Below are positions 18,935-28,204 of a stretch of DNA of 64,000 nucleotides, piece after piece. The DNA comes from Nakamurella sp. PAMC28650. Its GTDB lineage: Bacteria; Actinomycetota; Actinomycetes; Mycobacteriales; Nakamurellaceae. The DNA is taken from positions 310,001 through 374,000 of the forward strand of contig NZ_CP060298.1 in assembly GCF_014303395.1 (NCBI RefSeq), given 5' to 3'. The notes beneath the pieces are model-generated. The model worked only from the letters and a program-made list of their open reading frames with translations. It searched no databases and had not been told where the DNA came from. How positions within the stretch are numbered: position 1 is the first letter of the stretch; each line of letters begins with the position of its first letter. A program made the position numbers and the translations under genes.

Positions 18935-21900
18935 TCATCCGATGCTCACGCCTGCGTAGGTAACTTGAGACACAGTGGTGTTGTTGTGGGAGCTGACGGC
19001 CATGCCGGCGAGCAAGGGTCCGGTGCCCAAGGCGGTGACGGTCTTCGCCGAACCGATCACCGGAGTCCAGGTCACCCCGTCGGTTGAGGTGAAAGCCGTG
19101 AACGTGGTCCCCGCCCGGGTCACCCTCAGGTATGCCGGCACGGTCCCGGCCGGGGTCGCCGCATTGGCCGTACCTCCGCCCAGGGTGCTGCGGTACTGCA
19201 CCCGGATCCCGTACTGCGGGGTGATCAACGCCGCGTAATACGGTGCTGCCGGGTCTGAACTCGACCGCAGCATCACCCCGGCCTTGGCGTAGGAGTTGCT
19301 GGCCTGCTGAGCGGTGACCTGACCGCTCACCGCGCCGTCGCCGGGCAACGACTGCGACACGAAATGAAAAGCATCAGCAGTGCCGGAAATATCGGCGCCA
19401 CCGCCGGCGACCGTCCAGGTCGAGCCGGACAGAGCCTGCGACCCGGCCACCCCCACCGCACCCACATCCGCGCACCCCCACCCCACCGGACACGCCGCCG
19501 GTGCGACCGTTGGTGTGACCGCGACACCGTCGAAGGTGACCGGTGACAAGGCCGCCACATTGTGGGAGCTGACGGCCATGCCGGCGAGCAAGGGTCCGGT
19601 GCCCAAGGCGGTGACGGTCTTCGCCGAACCGATCACCGGAGTCCAGGTCACCCCGTCGGTTGAGGTGAAAGCCGTGAACGTGGTCCCCGCCCGGGTCACC
19701 CTCAGGTATGCCGGCACGGTCCCGGCCGGGGTCGCCGCATTGGCCGTACCTCCGCCCAGGGTGCTGCGGTACTGCACCCGGATCCCGTACTGCGGGGTGA
19801 TCAACGCCGCGTAATACGGTGCTGCCGGGTCTGAACTCGACCGCAGCATCACCCCGGCCTTGGCGTAGGAGTTGCTGGCCTGCTGAGCGGTGACCTGACC
19901 GCTCACCGCGCCGTCGCCGGGCAACGACTGCGACACGAAATGAAAAGCATCAGCAGTGCCGGAAATATCGGCGCCACCGCCGGCGACCGTCCAGGTCGAG
20001 CCGGACAGAGCCTGCGACCCGGCCACCCCCACCGCACCCACATCCGCGCACCCCCACCCCACCGGACACGCCGCCGGTGCGACCGTTGGTGTGACCGCGA
20101 CACCGTCGAAGGTGACCGGTGACAAGGCCGCCACATTGTGGGAGCTGACGGCCATGCCGGCGAGCAAGGGTCCGGTGCCCAAGGCGGTGACGGTCTTCGC
20201 CGAACCGATCACCGGAGTCCAGGTCACCCCGTCGGTTGAGGTGAAAGCCGTGAACGTGGTCCCCGCCCGGGTCACCCTCAGGTATGCCGGCACGGTCCCG
20301 GCCGGGGTCGCCGCATTGGCCGTACCTCCGCCCAGGGTGCTGCGGTACTGCACCCGGATCCCGTACTGCGGGGTGATCAACGCCGCGTAATACGGTGCTG
20401 CCGGGTCTGAACTCGACCGCAGCATCACCCCGGCCTTGGCGTAGGAGTTGCTGGCCTGCTGAGCGGTGACCTGACCGCTCACCGCGCCGTCGCCGGGCAA
20501 CGACTGCGACACGAAATGAAAAGCATCAGCAGTGCCGGAAATATCGGCGCCACCGCCGGCGACCGTCCAGGTCGAGCCGGACAGAGCCTGCGACCCGGCC
20601 ACCCCCACCGCACCCACATCCGCGCACCCCCACCCCACCGGACACGCCGTCGGGGCGAAGGCGTACACGGTCCCATCGACGGAGTTCGCAAAGATGACCC
20701 CGTTGGCCACGCTGGGCGGGCCATAGGTGTTGGAGGACAATGCGGTGCTGTACAGGACTGCACCGGTGCTCGCGTTGAGGACCTCCAGTGTCGGACCTGC
20801 CGCGTCGACGATCATGCCGTTGGTGTAGGCAATTGCCGGGATGACCGGGGCGGATTCACCGTGCTGCCAATTGAAGGCGCCCGTCGCGGGGTCCAGGGAG
20901 CGAACGGAGCCCTTGAAAGACGCCCCGCTGATGGTGGTTGTACCACCGGCTTGGAAGATGGCGCCGCTTGCGAAAGCACCGGAGGACACCGATCCGTCAC
21001 CACACGTCGGGCATGTGCCACCCACTGCGACGGCCGTCTGCCATAGCGGGCCGGCACTCAGATTGGCACGGTCGAAGGCATAGAACACCCCATTCTTGTT
21101 GACCGAGCCCACCATCGTCCTACCGTTGGCATCGACGAAGAGGAGGGGTGTGGTGCCGAAGTCCGAGTCGGTGACAGCCTGGGCGGCAGGCAGCTTCCAG
21201 GAATCCTTGAGGCTCAGGGAGGTGGCGTCCAGGGCGATGAGAGCCTGGGCCAGTGGTTCAGTCCCACCCTCGGTGCCGGTGGACAAGAAGATGGTGTTGG
21301 TTGTCTGGTCCAGCGTGGGCGATGTCCACACTCCGCCCCCGACCCGACCGCTGGCCACTGCGTTCCAGGTGGCGGCAACTTGGCCGGTCGTGAGATCCAC
21401 CTTCAGCAGTTGGCCGGGCACCAGTGGGCAATCACCGAGGCTGGACACGCCGATGTATGCGAACCCATTGGCCAACAGCGGACTGGCCCAGTTGTAGTGG
21501 CCGCCGCTGGGACTGTTGTCGCCGGTGAAAACCTTCCACAGGACGGCACCACTCGTGGCGTCGAGCGCGTACCAGTACTGGTCGCCACCCCCGACGTACA
21601 CCACGCCATTTTGGACGGTAGCGGAAGATGACACCCCGGCGGTGGCCGGTGAGCAGCCCGGAACGGAGGTGATACCGAGGTAGGTTTTCCATTTGAGCGC
21701 TCCGGTACCGGCGTCAATGGCGTATTCGTAACCGTCCCAGGAACCGATGTACGTTGTCCCGCCCACGACGGCCGCCGAGGTGGCGATGGGCCCTCCCGTT
21801 TTGAACCTCCACAATAACCCCAGTGAAGGGGCACTGGAAATGGTGAGACCACTGGGATCGCTACTCGCCGACGAACGCTGTGCATCGTGCAGGTACGTCG

Positions 21901-22027
21901 GCCAATCCCCGGACGGGGTAGCCGCCAACGCTAACGCCGCCGGTGCCGAGGGCGCCAACATCGAGCACAGGAACAAAGCGACAAGGAACGGATAGGACCT
22001 CGACCTCGGGCGGAATATTCTCACCAT
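18935..22027 (-). CDS. Secreted quinoprotein-like beta-propeller with three identical DUF1349/LamG-like modules
   Basis: ATG 22027 is preferred over the upstream GTG and TTG because AGGAAGG sits 8 nt before it; it yields a 1030-aa protein. The signal peptide is YPFLVALFLCSMLAPSAPAA. Residues about 40-450 form a PQQ-binding-like propeller closely resembling that of the gene at 8876-13420 (LLWRFKTGGPIATSAAVVGG, YIGSWDGYEYAIDAG, VVYVGGGDQYWYALDA), so the two are paralogues. From about residue 455 to the end are three 192-aa modules beginning CPVGWGCADVGAVGVAGSQ. The first two are identical and the third differs only in its last ~20 residues (SSHNNTTVSQVTYAGVSIG). It has no transmembrane anchor or sortase motif, so it is probably released or held by glycan binding. 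Confidence 0.82.
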   Translation of the reverse strand: MVRIFRPRSRSYPFLVALFLCSMLAPSAPAALALAATPSGDWPTYLHDAQRSSASSDPSGLTISSAPSLGLLWRFKTGGPIATSAAVVGGTTYIGSWDGYEYAIDAGTGALKWKTYLGITSVPGCSPATAGVSSSATVQNGVVYVGGGDQYWYALDATSGAVLWKVFTGDNSPSGGHYNWASPLLANGFAYIGVSSLGDCPLVPGQLLKVDLTTGQVAATWNAVASGRVGGGVWTSPTLDQTTNTIFLSTGTEGGTEPLAQALIALDATSLSLKDSWKLPAAQAVTDSDFGTTPLLFVDANGRTMVGSVNKNGVFYAFDRANLSAGPLWQTAVAVGGTCPTCGDGSVSSGAFASGAIFQAGGTTTISGASFKGSVRSLDPATGAFNWQHGESAPVIPAIAYTNGMIVDAAGPTLEVLNASTGAVLYSTALSSNTYGPPSVANGVIFANSVDGTVYAFAPTACPVGWGCADVGAVGVAGSQALSGSTWTVAGGGADISGTADAFHFVSQSLPGDGAVSGQVTAQQASNSYAKAGVMLRSSSDPAAPYYAALITPQYGIRVQYRSTLGGGTANAATPAGTVPAYLRVTRAGTTFTAFTSTDGVTWTPVIGSAKTVTALGTGPLLAGMAVSSHNVAALSPVTFDGVAVTPTVAPAACPVGWGCADVGAVGVAGSQALSGSTWTVAGGGADISGTADAFHFVSQSLPGDGAVSGQVTAQQASNSYAKAGVMLRSSSDPAAPYYAALITPQYGIRVQYRSTLGGGTANAATPAGTVPAYLRVTRAGTTFTAFTSTDGVTWTPVIGSAKTVTALGTGPLLAGMAVSSHNVAALSPVTFDGVAVTPTVAPAACPVGWGCADVGAVGVAGSQALSGSTWTVAGGGADISGTADAFHFVSQSLPGDGAVSGQVTAQQASNSYAKAGVMLRSSSDPAAPYYAALITPQYGIRVQYRSTLGGGTANAATPAGTVPAYLRVTRAGTTFTAFTSTDGVTWTPVIGSAKTVTALGTGPLLAGMAVSSHNNTTVSQVTYAGVSIG
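18984..20649 (-). repeat. Tandem triplication, 576-bp unit (2.9 copies, identical)
   Basis: The block from 18984 repeats with a 576-bp period (19560, 20136) up to 20649, with no mismatch seen by eye. Each unit encodes one 192-aa module in frame. Outside the block the sequence changes abruptly at both ends. Confidence 0.95.
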
Positions 22028-22107
22028 TGACAACACCTTCCTGCGGCCGAAGACTCCGGCGATCGGTCAAGCAGATGACACATTTAGTCTGAAGTCATGG
22101 GCTTTCG

Positions 22108-23745
22108 TCATACGGCGCCCTCTCCCACCGCCTCGGCATCGAGTGGCCGCGTGGAGCGCCTTTCCCCCTGGGCGGGCAAAAGGACATGCACGGTGGTGCG
22201 TGTCTGCGCCACTGGCAAGAGATACTCACCCCCCGACGGACCACGTTGGGCGGGGACAGAAATCATCGGGGCGATCTGCGCGGTCGGCGTTTCCTGCCCG
22301 GCTCCGTACAAGGGCACTGACATGATCGCATGTTCGTCGGCGACCAGACCGTGGGTGGTCTTTTCCCAGTGGTGGCGCAACCGCGGGTTCAGCAGTTGAC
22401 CTAACGCCTTGAACGCTGCCATCGACATGAGTACCCAGTAGGCCGGGACTGCCAGGAGCCATTTGACGCTAGGATATAGTCCGCGCTTCATACAGGCTGC
22501 CATCTGAAACCACAGCGTGAGGAGGTTGCCGACGATCATGCTGAACACTCCCAGGTACAGCACGGGGGTAGGGAATACTGCGGAGACCCAGTGCTGGCCG
22601 AATCCAACGTAGGCCACGGTTAGCAGCCAGAACACCGGATTGACCAGGAGGGTTAGCGGTGTTCCACCTACCATGCACTGGAAGGACCAGAAGTTTCGCA
22701 CACCCAGTTGACGACCTAGAGTGATGGGGTGCCGCATGTGGACCAGGTACGTCTGCAGGTAGCCCTTGATCCACCGCGAGCGCTGACGAATCCAGTTTCC
22801 GGGCTTACTGTTTGCCTCTTCCCACGTCACCGAGTCGATCATTTCGACTTGCAGTCCGGCTCGGGCGATCCAAATGCCCAGGTCTGCATCTTCGGTCACG
22901 TTGAAGCCGTCCCACCCACCCAATTCTCGAAGGATCGCTGTTCGAAAGTGGTTCGAGGTACCGCCTAGAGGAACCGGTGCTCCCGAACGTGTCAACCCTG
23001 GCAGCATCAAGCTGAAATTCAGTGCGTATTCAGCTGCGAACCAACGAGTGAGGACATTCGTCGAGGGGTTGAAGTACTGCAGTTCCGCCTGGACGCAGAC
23101 CACCTTGCGCGGCGCCCGCGCGAACGCATCCAGCGCCTGCCAGAGCTGGTCGGGGTCAGGACGATCCTCGGCGTCGTAGATGACGCAGAACTCGCCGTTT
23201 GCGTGCTCAAGCCCTACGTTGCACGCTTTGGGCTTGGTGCGTGGGAAAGACTCGGGAACCAGAACAATCTCGAAGTAGTTCGGCAGAGCTATCGCTCCGA
23301 GAGCCGTGATGGTCTCGAGGTCATCATCTTCAACGAGAACCAGTACCTGCAATTTGTCATGCGGGTAATTGATACTCTGAAGATTCATGATCAATTGGCT
23401 AAGGACCGCTGCCTCTTTGTACAAAGGCACGAGGATAGTATACCTGGCTGCAGACACCTCTTCGAGTGTGCGCAGGGATCCACGTCGAGCCGGCTCCCTA
23501 GCGCCGCGCAGAACCAGCATTGACTTGTACCAGATGACTCCGACGTAGCTCACCGTCATCAACGCAATCAATAGGATCAATACCGCCTTCAGGCCAAACC
23601 ACCGAGCCGGGAGAATACCCAAGCTTGCAGATACGATAGATATTGCCACGACCCAGATCACCATCAACAGGATCGCCCGCTGGGCTCGCGAAAGGAATTC
23701 ACTTGCGTCTTCCCGGACCAAAGGGACAGATCTCCTAGGAATCAT
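22108..23745 (-). CDS. Membrane processive glycosyltransferase family 2 (cellulose/hyaluronan synthase-like)
   Basis: ATG 23745 is preferred, with GGAAGG about 8 nt upstream; an ATG two codons earlier is too close to the Shine-Dalgarno. The 545-aa protein has two N-terminal transmembrane helices (about residues 22-42 and 52-73) and a cytosolic GT-A domain. The processive GT2 motifs are all present: VEDDD at 138-142, YDAEDRPD with the metal-binding D-x-D at 190-197, TEDADLG at 284-290 and QRSRW at 321-325. The C-terminal part has three or four further transmembrane helices (TLLVNPVFWLLTVAYVGF, LYLGVFSMIVGNLLTLWFQM, LLAVPAYWVLMSMAAF). It should polymerise and extrude a beta-linked exopolysaccharide from UDP-sugar. 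It is upstream of and same-strand with the secreted glycan-binding-type proteins. The polymer is unknown; no PilZ domain is seen. Confidence 0.85.
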   Translation of the reverse strand: MIPRRSVPLVREDASEFLSRAQRAILLMVIWVVAISIVSASLGILPARWFGLKAVLILLIALMTVSYVGVIWYKSMLVLRGAREPARRGSLRTLEEVSAARYTILVPLYKEAAVLSQLIMNLQSINYPHDKLQVLVLVEDDDLETITALGAIALPNYFEIVLVPESFPRTKPKACNVGLEHANGEFCVIYDAEDRPDPDQLWQALDAFARAPRKVVCVQAELQYFNPSTNVLTRWFAAEYALNFSLMLPGLTRSGAPVPLGGTSNHFRTAILRELGGWDGFNVTEDADLGIWIARAGLQVEMIDSVTWEEANSKPGNWIRQRSRWIKGYLQTYLVHMRHPITLGRQLGVRNFWSFQCMVGGTPLTLLVNPVFWLLTVAYVGFGQHWVSAVFPTPVLYLGVFSMIVGNLLTLWFQMAACMKRGLYPSVKWLLAVPAYWVLMSMAAFKALGQLLNPRLRHHWEKTTHGLVADEHAIMSVPLYGAGQETPTAQIAPMISVPAQRGPSGGEYLLPVAQTRTTVHVLLPAQGERRSTRPLDAEAVGEGAV

Positions 23746-23869
23746 GCACATGCCCTTCCTGTACACCCGGGCCGCCGTCATGTAAGTTGGGGTCGGATCG
23801 TTGTTTAGTGGTGAGCTCTTATATTGATCGAGCACCGGTTGCCTCGCCATCCGTCCGGAGCGGTATTGA

Positions 23870-26767
23870 TTACCTCAATTCGTAGATCACCCGCGTCCCG
23901 TCGTCGAACCGGATACGATAGTTAGCCAGTTGACCCGATCGACCCAGCGCCCGCCAGACCATGTCCGTGGTATTGCGCGACAGGTAAATCCATTTGATCT
24001 GCTGCTGCGCCGGATGGGTCAGCGCGGACTGCCACAAGTGGTAGCTGCCCTCGTAGATGATTTCATCAGAGGGGACTTCAGAGGTGAAGGCGACATACTC
24101 GTTGCCGAACCCCTCCATGAGGACCCGGCCGTTGTCGTAGTCCACTCTCAGTGCCGCCGCCACCGTGGTCAGCTCAGTTCTTCCTCTGGCCCACTGCAAA
24201 GGTTCCTTCAGTGTCAGCACACCGCCACTGAGGAAAGTGCCGCTCACCACAACTCCCAGGATACCGATCGTGACGACAGTCAACGCCCGCCTGCCGGTCA
24301 GCTGCTGAGCTCCAGCAGTGTGTCGTCGTCGACTGGTGGCCATCACTATTCGCCGCAACAAGCCGTCGACAAACACCGCCGCGAAGAGCGCAATCGGGAG
24401 CAGCATCACCAGCCCGAACCTCGTGTTGTACAGATCCCCAGTGATGGCCTGGACGTGCAGCGGGCGTTGACCGCTGAACAGGGCGACGATGAAGAACGGT
24501 AGAAAGACCAGAAGAGTCAGTGGTGCGCAGTACTGGGCACGAAGCCGACCAAACCACAAATACCTGATGAGACCGCCGACTCCTAGCGCGACCACCGGCA
24601 ACCCGACTGTACCTGTCACCGCCAAAAGATACGTCTGGCTTGAGACCTTGAGATTACCCACTGCTATGTCAGAATTGCCGACCCAGAGCGACGGTTTAGA
24701 AAATTGGCCACTCTCGAAATCCGTGAAAGATCCGAAGATCGCTCGGTTCCACACCAGCCAGCCGACCACCCCCGCTGCCGCAAAAACCAGGAAGAAGAGC
24801 CAATTCGCAACGGACTGGGAACGTCGATAGGACCGCCGGATGGTGATGTACAGGACCATGACTGCGAAGCTGATGAGCAGAACCCATCCCTCGTAACGTG
24901 TCAGAGTGGCGAGCAGTATTGCGGCTGCCGCGCCCGAAAGATGCTGCCATCGCTCGCTGTGCGACCACAGAACCAGCTCGTACACTGCTACGGCCATACA
25001 TGCAAACAGTAGGGTCTCGGTCATCGGAGTGCTCTGAAGGTACAAGATGTTCGGATTCAATGCAAATATCAGTCCGGCCGCCCAACCCCCTAGGCGCGAT
25101 CCGGTCAGCACGGCGCCGGTTTTGAACAGAAAGACTGTTGCAACTACAAAAGAGATCATTGATATGGCGGCCCCGGCTATACCAGAGTAGAACAGTGAAT
25201 CATCCCAAATTAGTGGCTGTAGGAGAAGGTGCGGAAGGGGTAGCCACACAGACCCCAGCTGGGCCACCCCGGGCGTGGAACCGTCAAGCAGACGACGTGC
25301 AATCAGGAGATGTGAAATACTGTCATCGTAAGCCAGCACATCTCCACGAAGATAAAAGTACAAGAAGCTGGCGAGAGCCAGTGCCGAGGCGGCGAACGTC
25401 ACCCCCACCGCGCTGAGCGCTTGTGCCGCTGTGGCGCCGCCGCTCACCGCCGGCCGGCTCCCCCGTGTGAGTGACCTTCGAAGCCTGAAGAGGAAGGCGA
25501 GCGAACGCAGGATCACTACAAGATTTGCACCCGTCTGCTCGCCGGACAGTCTGGGATAGTGATGGACACCAACCTCCGCACACGTATAACCCGCCCTACG
25601 ACTCCGGGCCAGGAGCTCAGGCGAAACCGCAGCGTACCGCCCGTGGAGGTCGATGCTCTGCAGGACGTTTCGGTGCACTAGCTTGAATCCGCAATCCACA
25701 TCCCGTTCGCGTATCCCGACGACCAATCGAGTGAGCAAGTGCCACATCCGGCCGATGACCAGCCGCCCGACACCATCCGCGCGTCTGATGCGGAAGCCCG
25801 CAACCAGGTCGACATGTTGATAGTAGGCCGCTGCCAACAGATCCTCTACCTCCCGAGGGTCGAACTGATTGTCCGAATCGATGAACCCGATCCAGTCCCA
25901 GCCACCAGCGATTCCTGCCGCGAAGCCGGATCGGAGCGCATTCCCATAGCCAAGGTTCTGGTCGTGCGTCACTACAGTGACCGTTTGCGGATAGAGAGTG
26001 GCCAACTGCCGCGCGACGGCCCCGGTGTCGTCGGTACTTCCGTCATCGACAAGGATCACTTGGTACGGTGCCGCAATTGACTCCAGAACGTTCAAAGTCC
26101 GCTGGACCACCAACGGAATATTTTCCGATTCGTTATAACATGGAAGGAAAATTGCGACCCCGCGCCCGAGCATCTCCAGGAGACGATGACGCGGGATTGT
26201 ATCCAGAGGAGATGTTTGATGCGCCATTGCGGTGTGTCGACCTTCTGAGCCTGGCCGGTCCCAAGGGGTAGTTTGTGCTCGCTCGGTCAGTTCGGACGGT
26301 AGGTCCAATGAAACCTGTGTCACTCCTGACGCCGGGCGACTTGCGAAGATCAGCCGATCACCAACGAAAAAAGTGAGACAAGCTCCTGCGGCGATACCGC
26401 CGCCGACGGCCAGGCTGTTACCGACCTTAGGCAACAGCATCACAAAGGCCGCGGAACTGAGTCCCAACGCTACAAGTGACGATGCGTTGTAAGCCACCCA
26501 TGCCTTCAGGCTCTGGCCGTTCGCGACCATATGATGTCGCCGACTCCTCCAGGTGAAGTGCGAGCTCAAAACGAAATTTAGCTGAGACGAGACGACAAAG
26601 CTAAGGGCGAAAGATCCCGTAGGCGGCAGGGGCATTTGAAGGAATATAGTATTAAGAAAATATTGGAACGTTGCACAGGTCAAGCCAACCAAGCCAAAAC
26701 GCGACACAGTGAGAGTCGTGACACGGCGAGCACCCTGAAGCACCCCAGTCATGGGACCCCTTTTCAT
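23870..26767 (-). CDS. Three-part fusion: GtrA-like flippase domain, GT2 glycosyltransferase and GT-C membrane transferase
   Basis: A 965-aa polytopic protein. Residues about 20-145 are a GtrA-like four-helix domain (RFGLVGLTCATFQYFLNT, SSQLNFVLSSHFTW, FFVGDRLIFAS). Residues about 200-430 are a dolichyl-phosphate-mannose-synthase-type GT2 (FLPCYNESENIPLVV, VILVDDGSTDDTG, FIDSDNQFDPREVEDL, RDVDCGFKLVHR). Residues about 450-965 are a GT-C/ArnT-like multipass domain (YFYLRGDVLAYDDSISHLLI with an acidic loop, then many helices and a periplasmic tail). In other systems these three activities (making a polyprenyl-phosphate sugar, flipping it, and transferring it outside the membrane) are separate proteins. 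The start is ATG 26767; ATG 26752 has a better AAAAGGGG sequence upstream and is an alternative. It begins the minus-strand surface block, so it may glycosylate the exported proteins encoded downstream. Confidence 0.85.
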   Translation of the reverse strand: MKRGPMTGVLQGARRVTTLTVSRFGLVGLTCATFQYFLNTIFLQMPLPPTGSFALSFVVSSQLNFVLSSHFTWRSRRHHMVANGQSLKAWVAYNASSLVALGLSSAAFVMLLPKVGNSLAVGGGIAAGACLTFFVGDRLIFASRPASGVTQVSLDLPSELTERAQTTPWDRPGSEGRHTAMAHQTSPLDTIPRHRLLEMLGRGVAIFLPCYNESENIPLVVQRTLNVLESIAAPYQVILVDDGSTDDTGAVARQLATLYPQTVTVVTHDQNLGYGNALRSGFAAGIAGGWDWIGFIDSDNQFDPREVEDLLAAAYYQHVDLVAGFRIRRADGVGRLVIGRMWHLLTRLVVGIRERDVDCGFKLVHRNVLQSIDLHGRYAAVSPELLARSRRAGYTCAEVGVHHYPRLSGEQTGANLVVILRSLAFLFRLRRSLTRGSRPAVSGGATAAQALSAVGVTFAASALALASFLYFYLRGDVLAYDDSISHLLIARRLLDGSTPGVAQLGSVWLPLPHLLLQPLIWDDSLFYSGIAGAAISMISFVVATVFLFKTGAVLTGSRLGGWAAGLIFALNPNILYLQSTPMTETLLFACMAVAVYELVLWSHSERWQHLSGAAAAILLATLTRYEGWVLLISFAVMVLYITIRRSYRRSQSVANWLFFLVFAAAGVVGWLVWNRAIFGSFTDFESGQFSKPSLWVGNSDIAVGNLKVSSQTYLLAVTGTVGLPVVALGVGGLIRYLWFGRLRAQYCAPLTLLVFLPFFIVALFSGQRPLHVQAITGDLYNTRFGLVMLLPIALFAAVFVDGLLRRIVMATSRRRHTAGAQQLTGRRALTVVTIGILGVVVSGTFLSGGVLTLKEPLQWARGRTELTTVAAALRVDYDNGRVLMEGFGNEYVAFTSEVPSDEIIYEGSYHLWQSALTHPAQQQIKWIYLSRNTTDMVWRALGRSGQLANYRIRFDDGTRVIYELR

Positions 26768-27540
26768 CTTGCTTGCTGTTACGGACGTGGGGTCGAGCTT
26801 GTCTCGAACTGCTGTATTTCCCGTCGTGGGACCGCGGCGCAGAGCATTTCACAGCCAGCTGGCTCTACACTATCTCGAGACATAGACGGACCTAGGAAGC
26901 AGGTAGAAGCCCGCGATTCGGGGCAATTACCGCGCGTCCCCCGATGGCCGCACCAAATGACCGCTGGTAGCTGAGCTGCTGAACTTCGCGAAACCGACAC
27001 TAAGCCACCTACGGGACATTGTCACTGTTGGTAGCAGAATTTGGGCCACCCGGGTATTCTTTCCACCCAATTGCTCACACGCACCCCTTTGGGATCGGCG
27101 GCCACGTGGAGCTCCTTTGCTGGCGACGAGCCGCTTCATTGGCGTATGGGTGAGTCCACCACTGAATGCCACGTTCTGCGAAGTGCCATGGGTAATGCTT
27201 GTTCGGTCCGTATCCCCCACCAGTTCCCTGTGACGCCGACCCGCCCCGTCGGTGGAGTTGGGGAATGGGACCAACAATCGGAGTCCGCAGTCCCGCTGCT
27301 CGCGATCAAGCTCGTGGCACAACGCGATTTGTCAGACGCCCCGCGCGACCCCATAGCCCACCACTGGTGGCTCCTGACACAACGCGATTGACCAGTCGAC
27401 CGGCGCGACCCAGTGGCCCACCACTGGTGGTTGGCGTAGCCACCTCGCTCCGAAGGCCAACCGCTGCAGCCGGATCGACCGGTCCGAATCCGGAACGGCC
27501 GGGATCAGCCGGGGGCTTGGGTTGGCACCGTGCCGCAGGG
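26768..27540. other. Gene-poor junction between surface block and IS cluster
   Basis: About 770 bp with no frame I can assign to a family on either strand. It contains a pair of 60-bp direct repeats at 27311-27430 (listed separately) and must hold the promoter of the minus-strand surface block just above 26767. No clear -35/-10 pair stands out. Confidence 0.45.
27311..27430. repeat. Two imperfect 60-bp tandem repeats ending in a palindrome
   Basis: 27311-27370 and 27371-27430 align with a 60-bp period: CACAACGCGATT, GCGCGACCC and the terminal GCCCACCACTGGTGG are shared. The last 13 bases, CCACCACTGGTGG, form a hairpin-capable palindrome around one central base. The repeat lies just beyond the degenerate IS1182 fragment. 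Confidence 0.75.
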
Positions 27541-28150
27541 TGCGCCGTGACCTGCGGCCGGGCGGCCAGTTCGGCCCTGGACTGGCCGGATCCCGTACGC
27601 CGAATCGGCCAACGCCGGCACCGCAGTGTCCTCGCCGCCGCGCAGGCCGGGGTCCGACCTGCGCGTCGCTGCGCTCGCCGAATGCTCTGGTGATTTCGCA
27701 GTCGGTGATGATGCCGGTGTCCGGTTCGATCGCGAGGTGCGCCTTGAACCGGTCGTGCCAACGCGAAACCGCCTTGTGGGCGTGCCGGGCGTCGGGGTCG
27801 ATCACCGAGATCACCCGGTCCGGGGCGACCTTCCGGGCGGCCTGCCACCGCCCGTGGTGCCGTCAGATCCTTCGACGGGTTCGACGTCCTGACCGGCGAT
27901 CAACGCCAACAACGCAACCGCCTCCGCACCTTTGGGGCCCAACTCCTGATCGGGCAGATGCCGCAACAGTCGGTGCGCATCCCCGACCAGCTCATCGACC
28001 AGCCGGGCCGCGCATCGGCGTCGTTCCACGCGATCGCCGGTTTGCCCGGATCGTCGTAATCGTGGGCGTGGCAGTGCTGCGCGATGACCTCCGGGGCCTA
28101 CACCACCCCACCGGCCGTCATCACCGACGTCAACAGCAGCACCCTGGGAG
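27540..28150 (-). pseudogene. IS1182-family transposase fragment, several frameshifts
   Basis: Reading the minus strand through three frames gives family-like segments in order: VIAQHCHAHDYDDPGKPAIA, then ARLVDELVGDAHRLLRHLPD, then VISVIDPDARHAHKAVSRWH and AIEPDTGIITDCEIT, then PALADSAYG. These match the middle and catalytic part of IS1182-type DDE transposases (DPDARxxHK, ADSAYG). The N-terminus, the C-terminus and both ends of the element are missing. It is non-functional and marks an old insertion next to the intact IS66 copy. Confidence 0.72.
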
Positions 28151-28204
28151 ACTCATGAAGTGGTGATGCAAGCCGGATGATCGACTGACAAGGGTAAAAT
28201 GAGG

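Noticed and set aside
18984-20649. Long repeats considered as CRISPR or satellite DNA
   Set aside because: Units are 576 bp, in frame, and encode a protein module; there are no short repeats with unique spacers and no cas genes.
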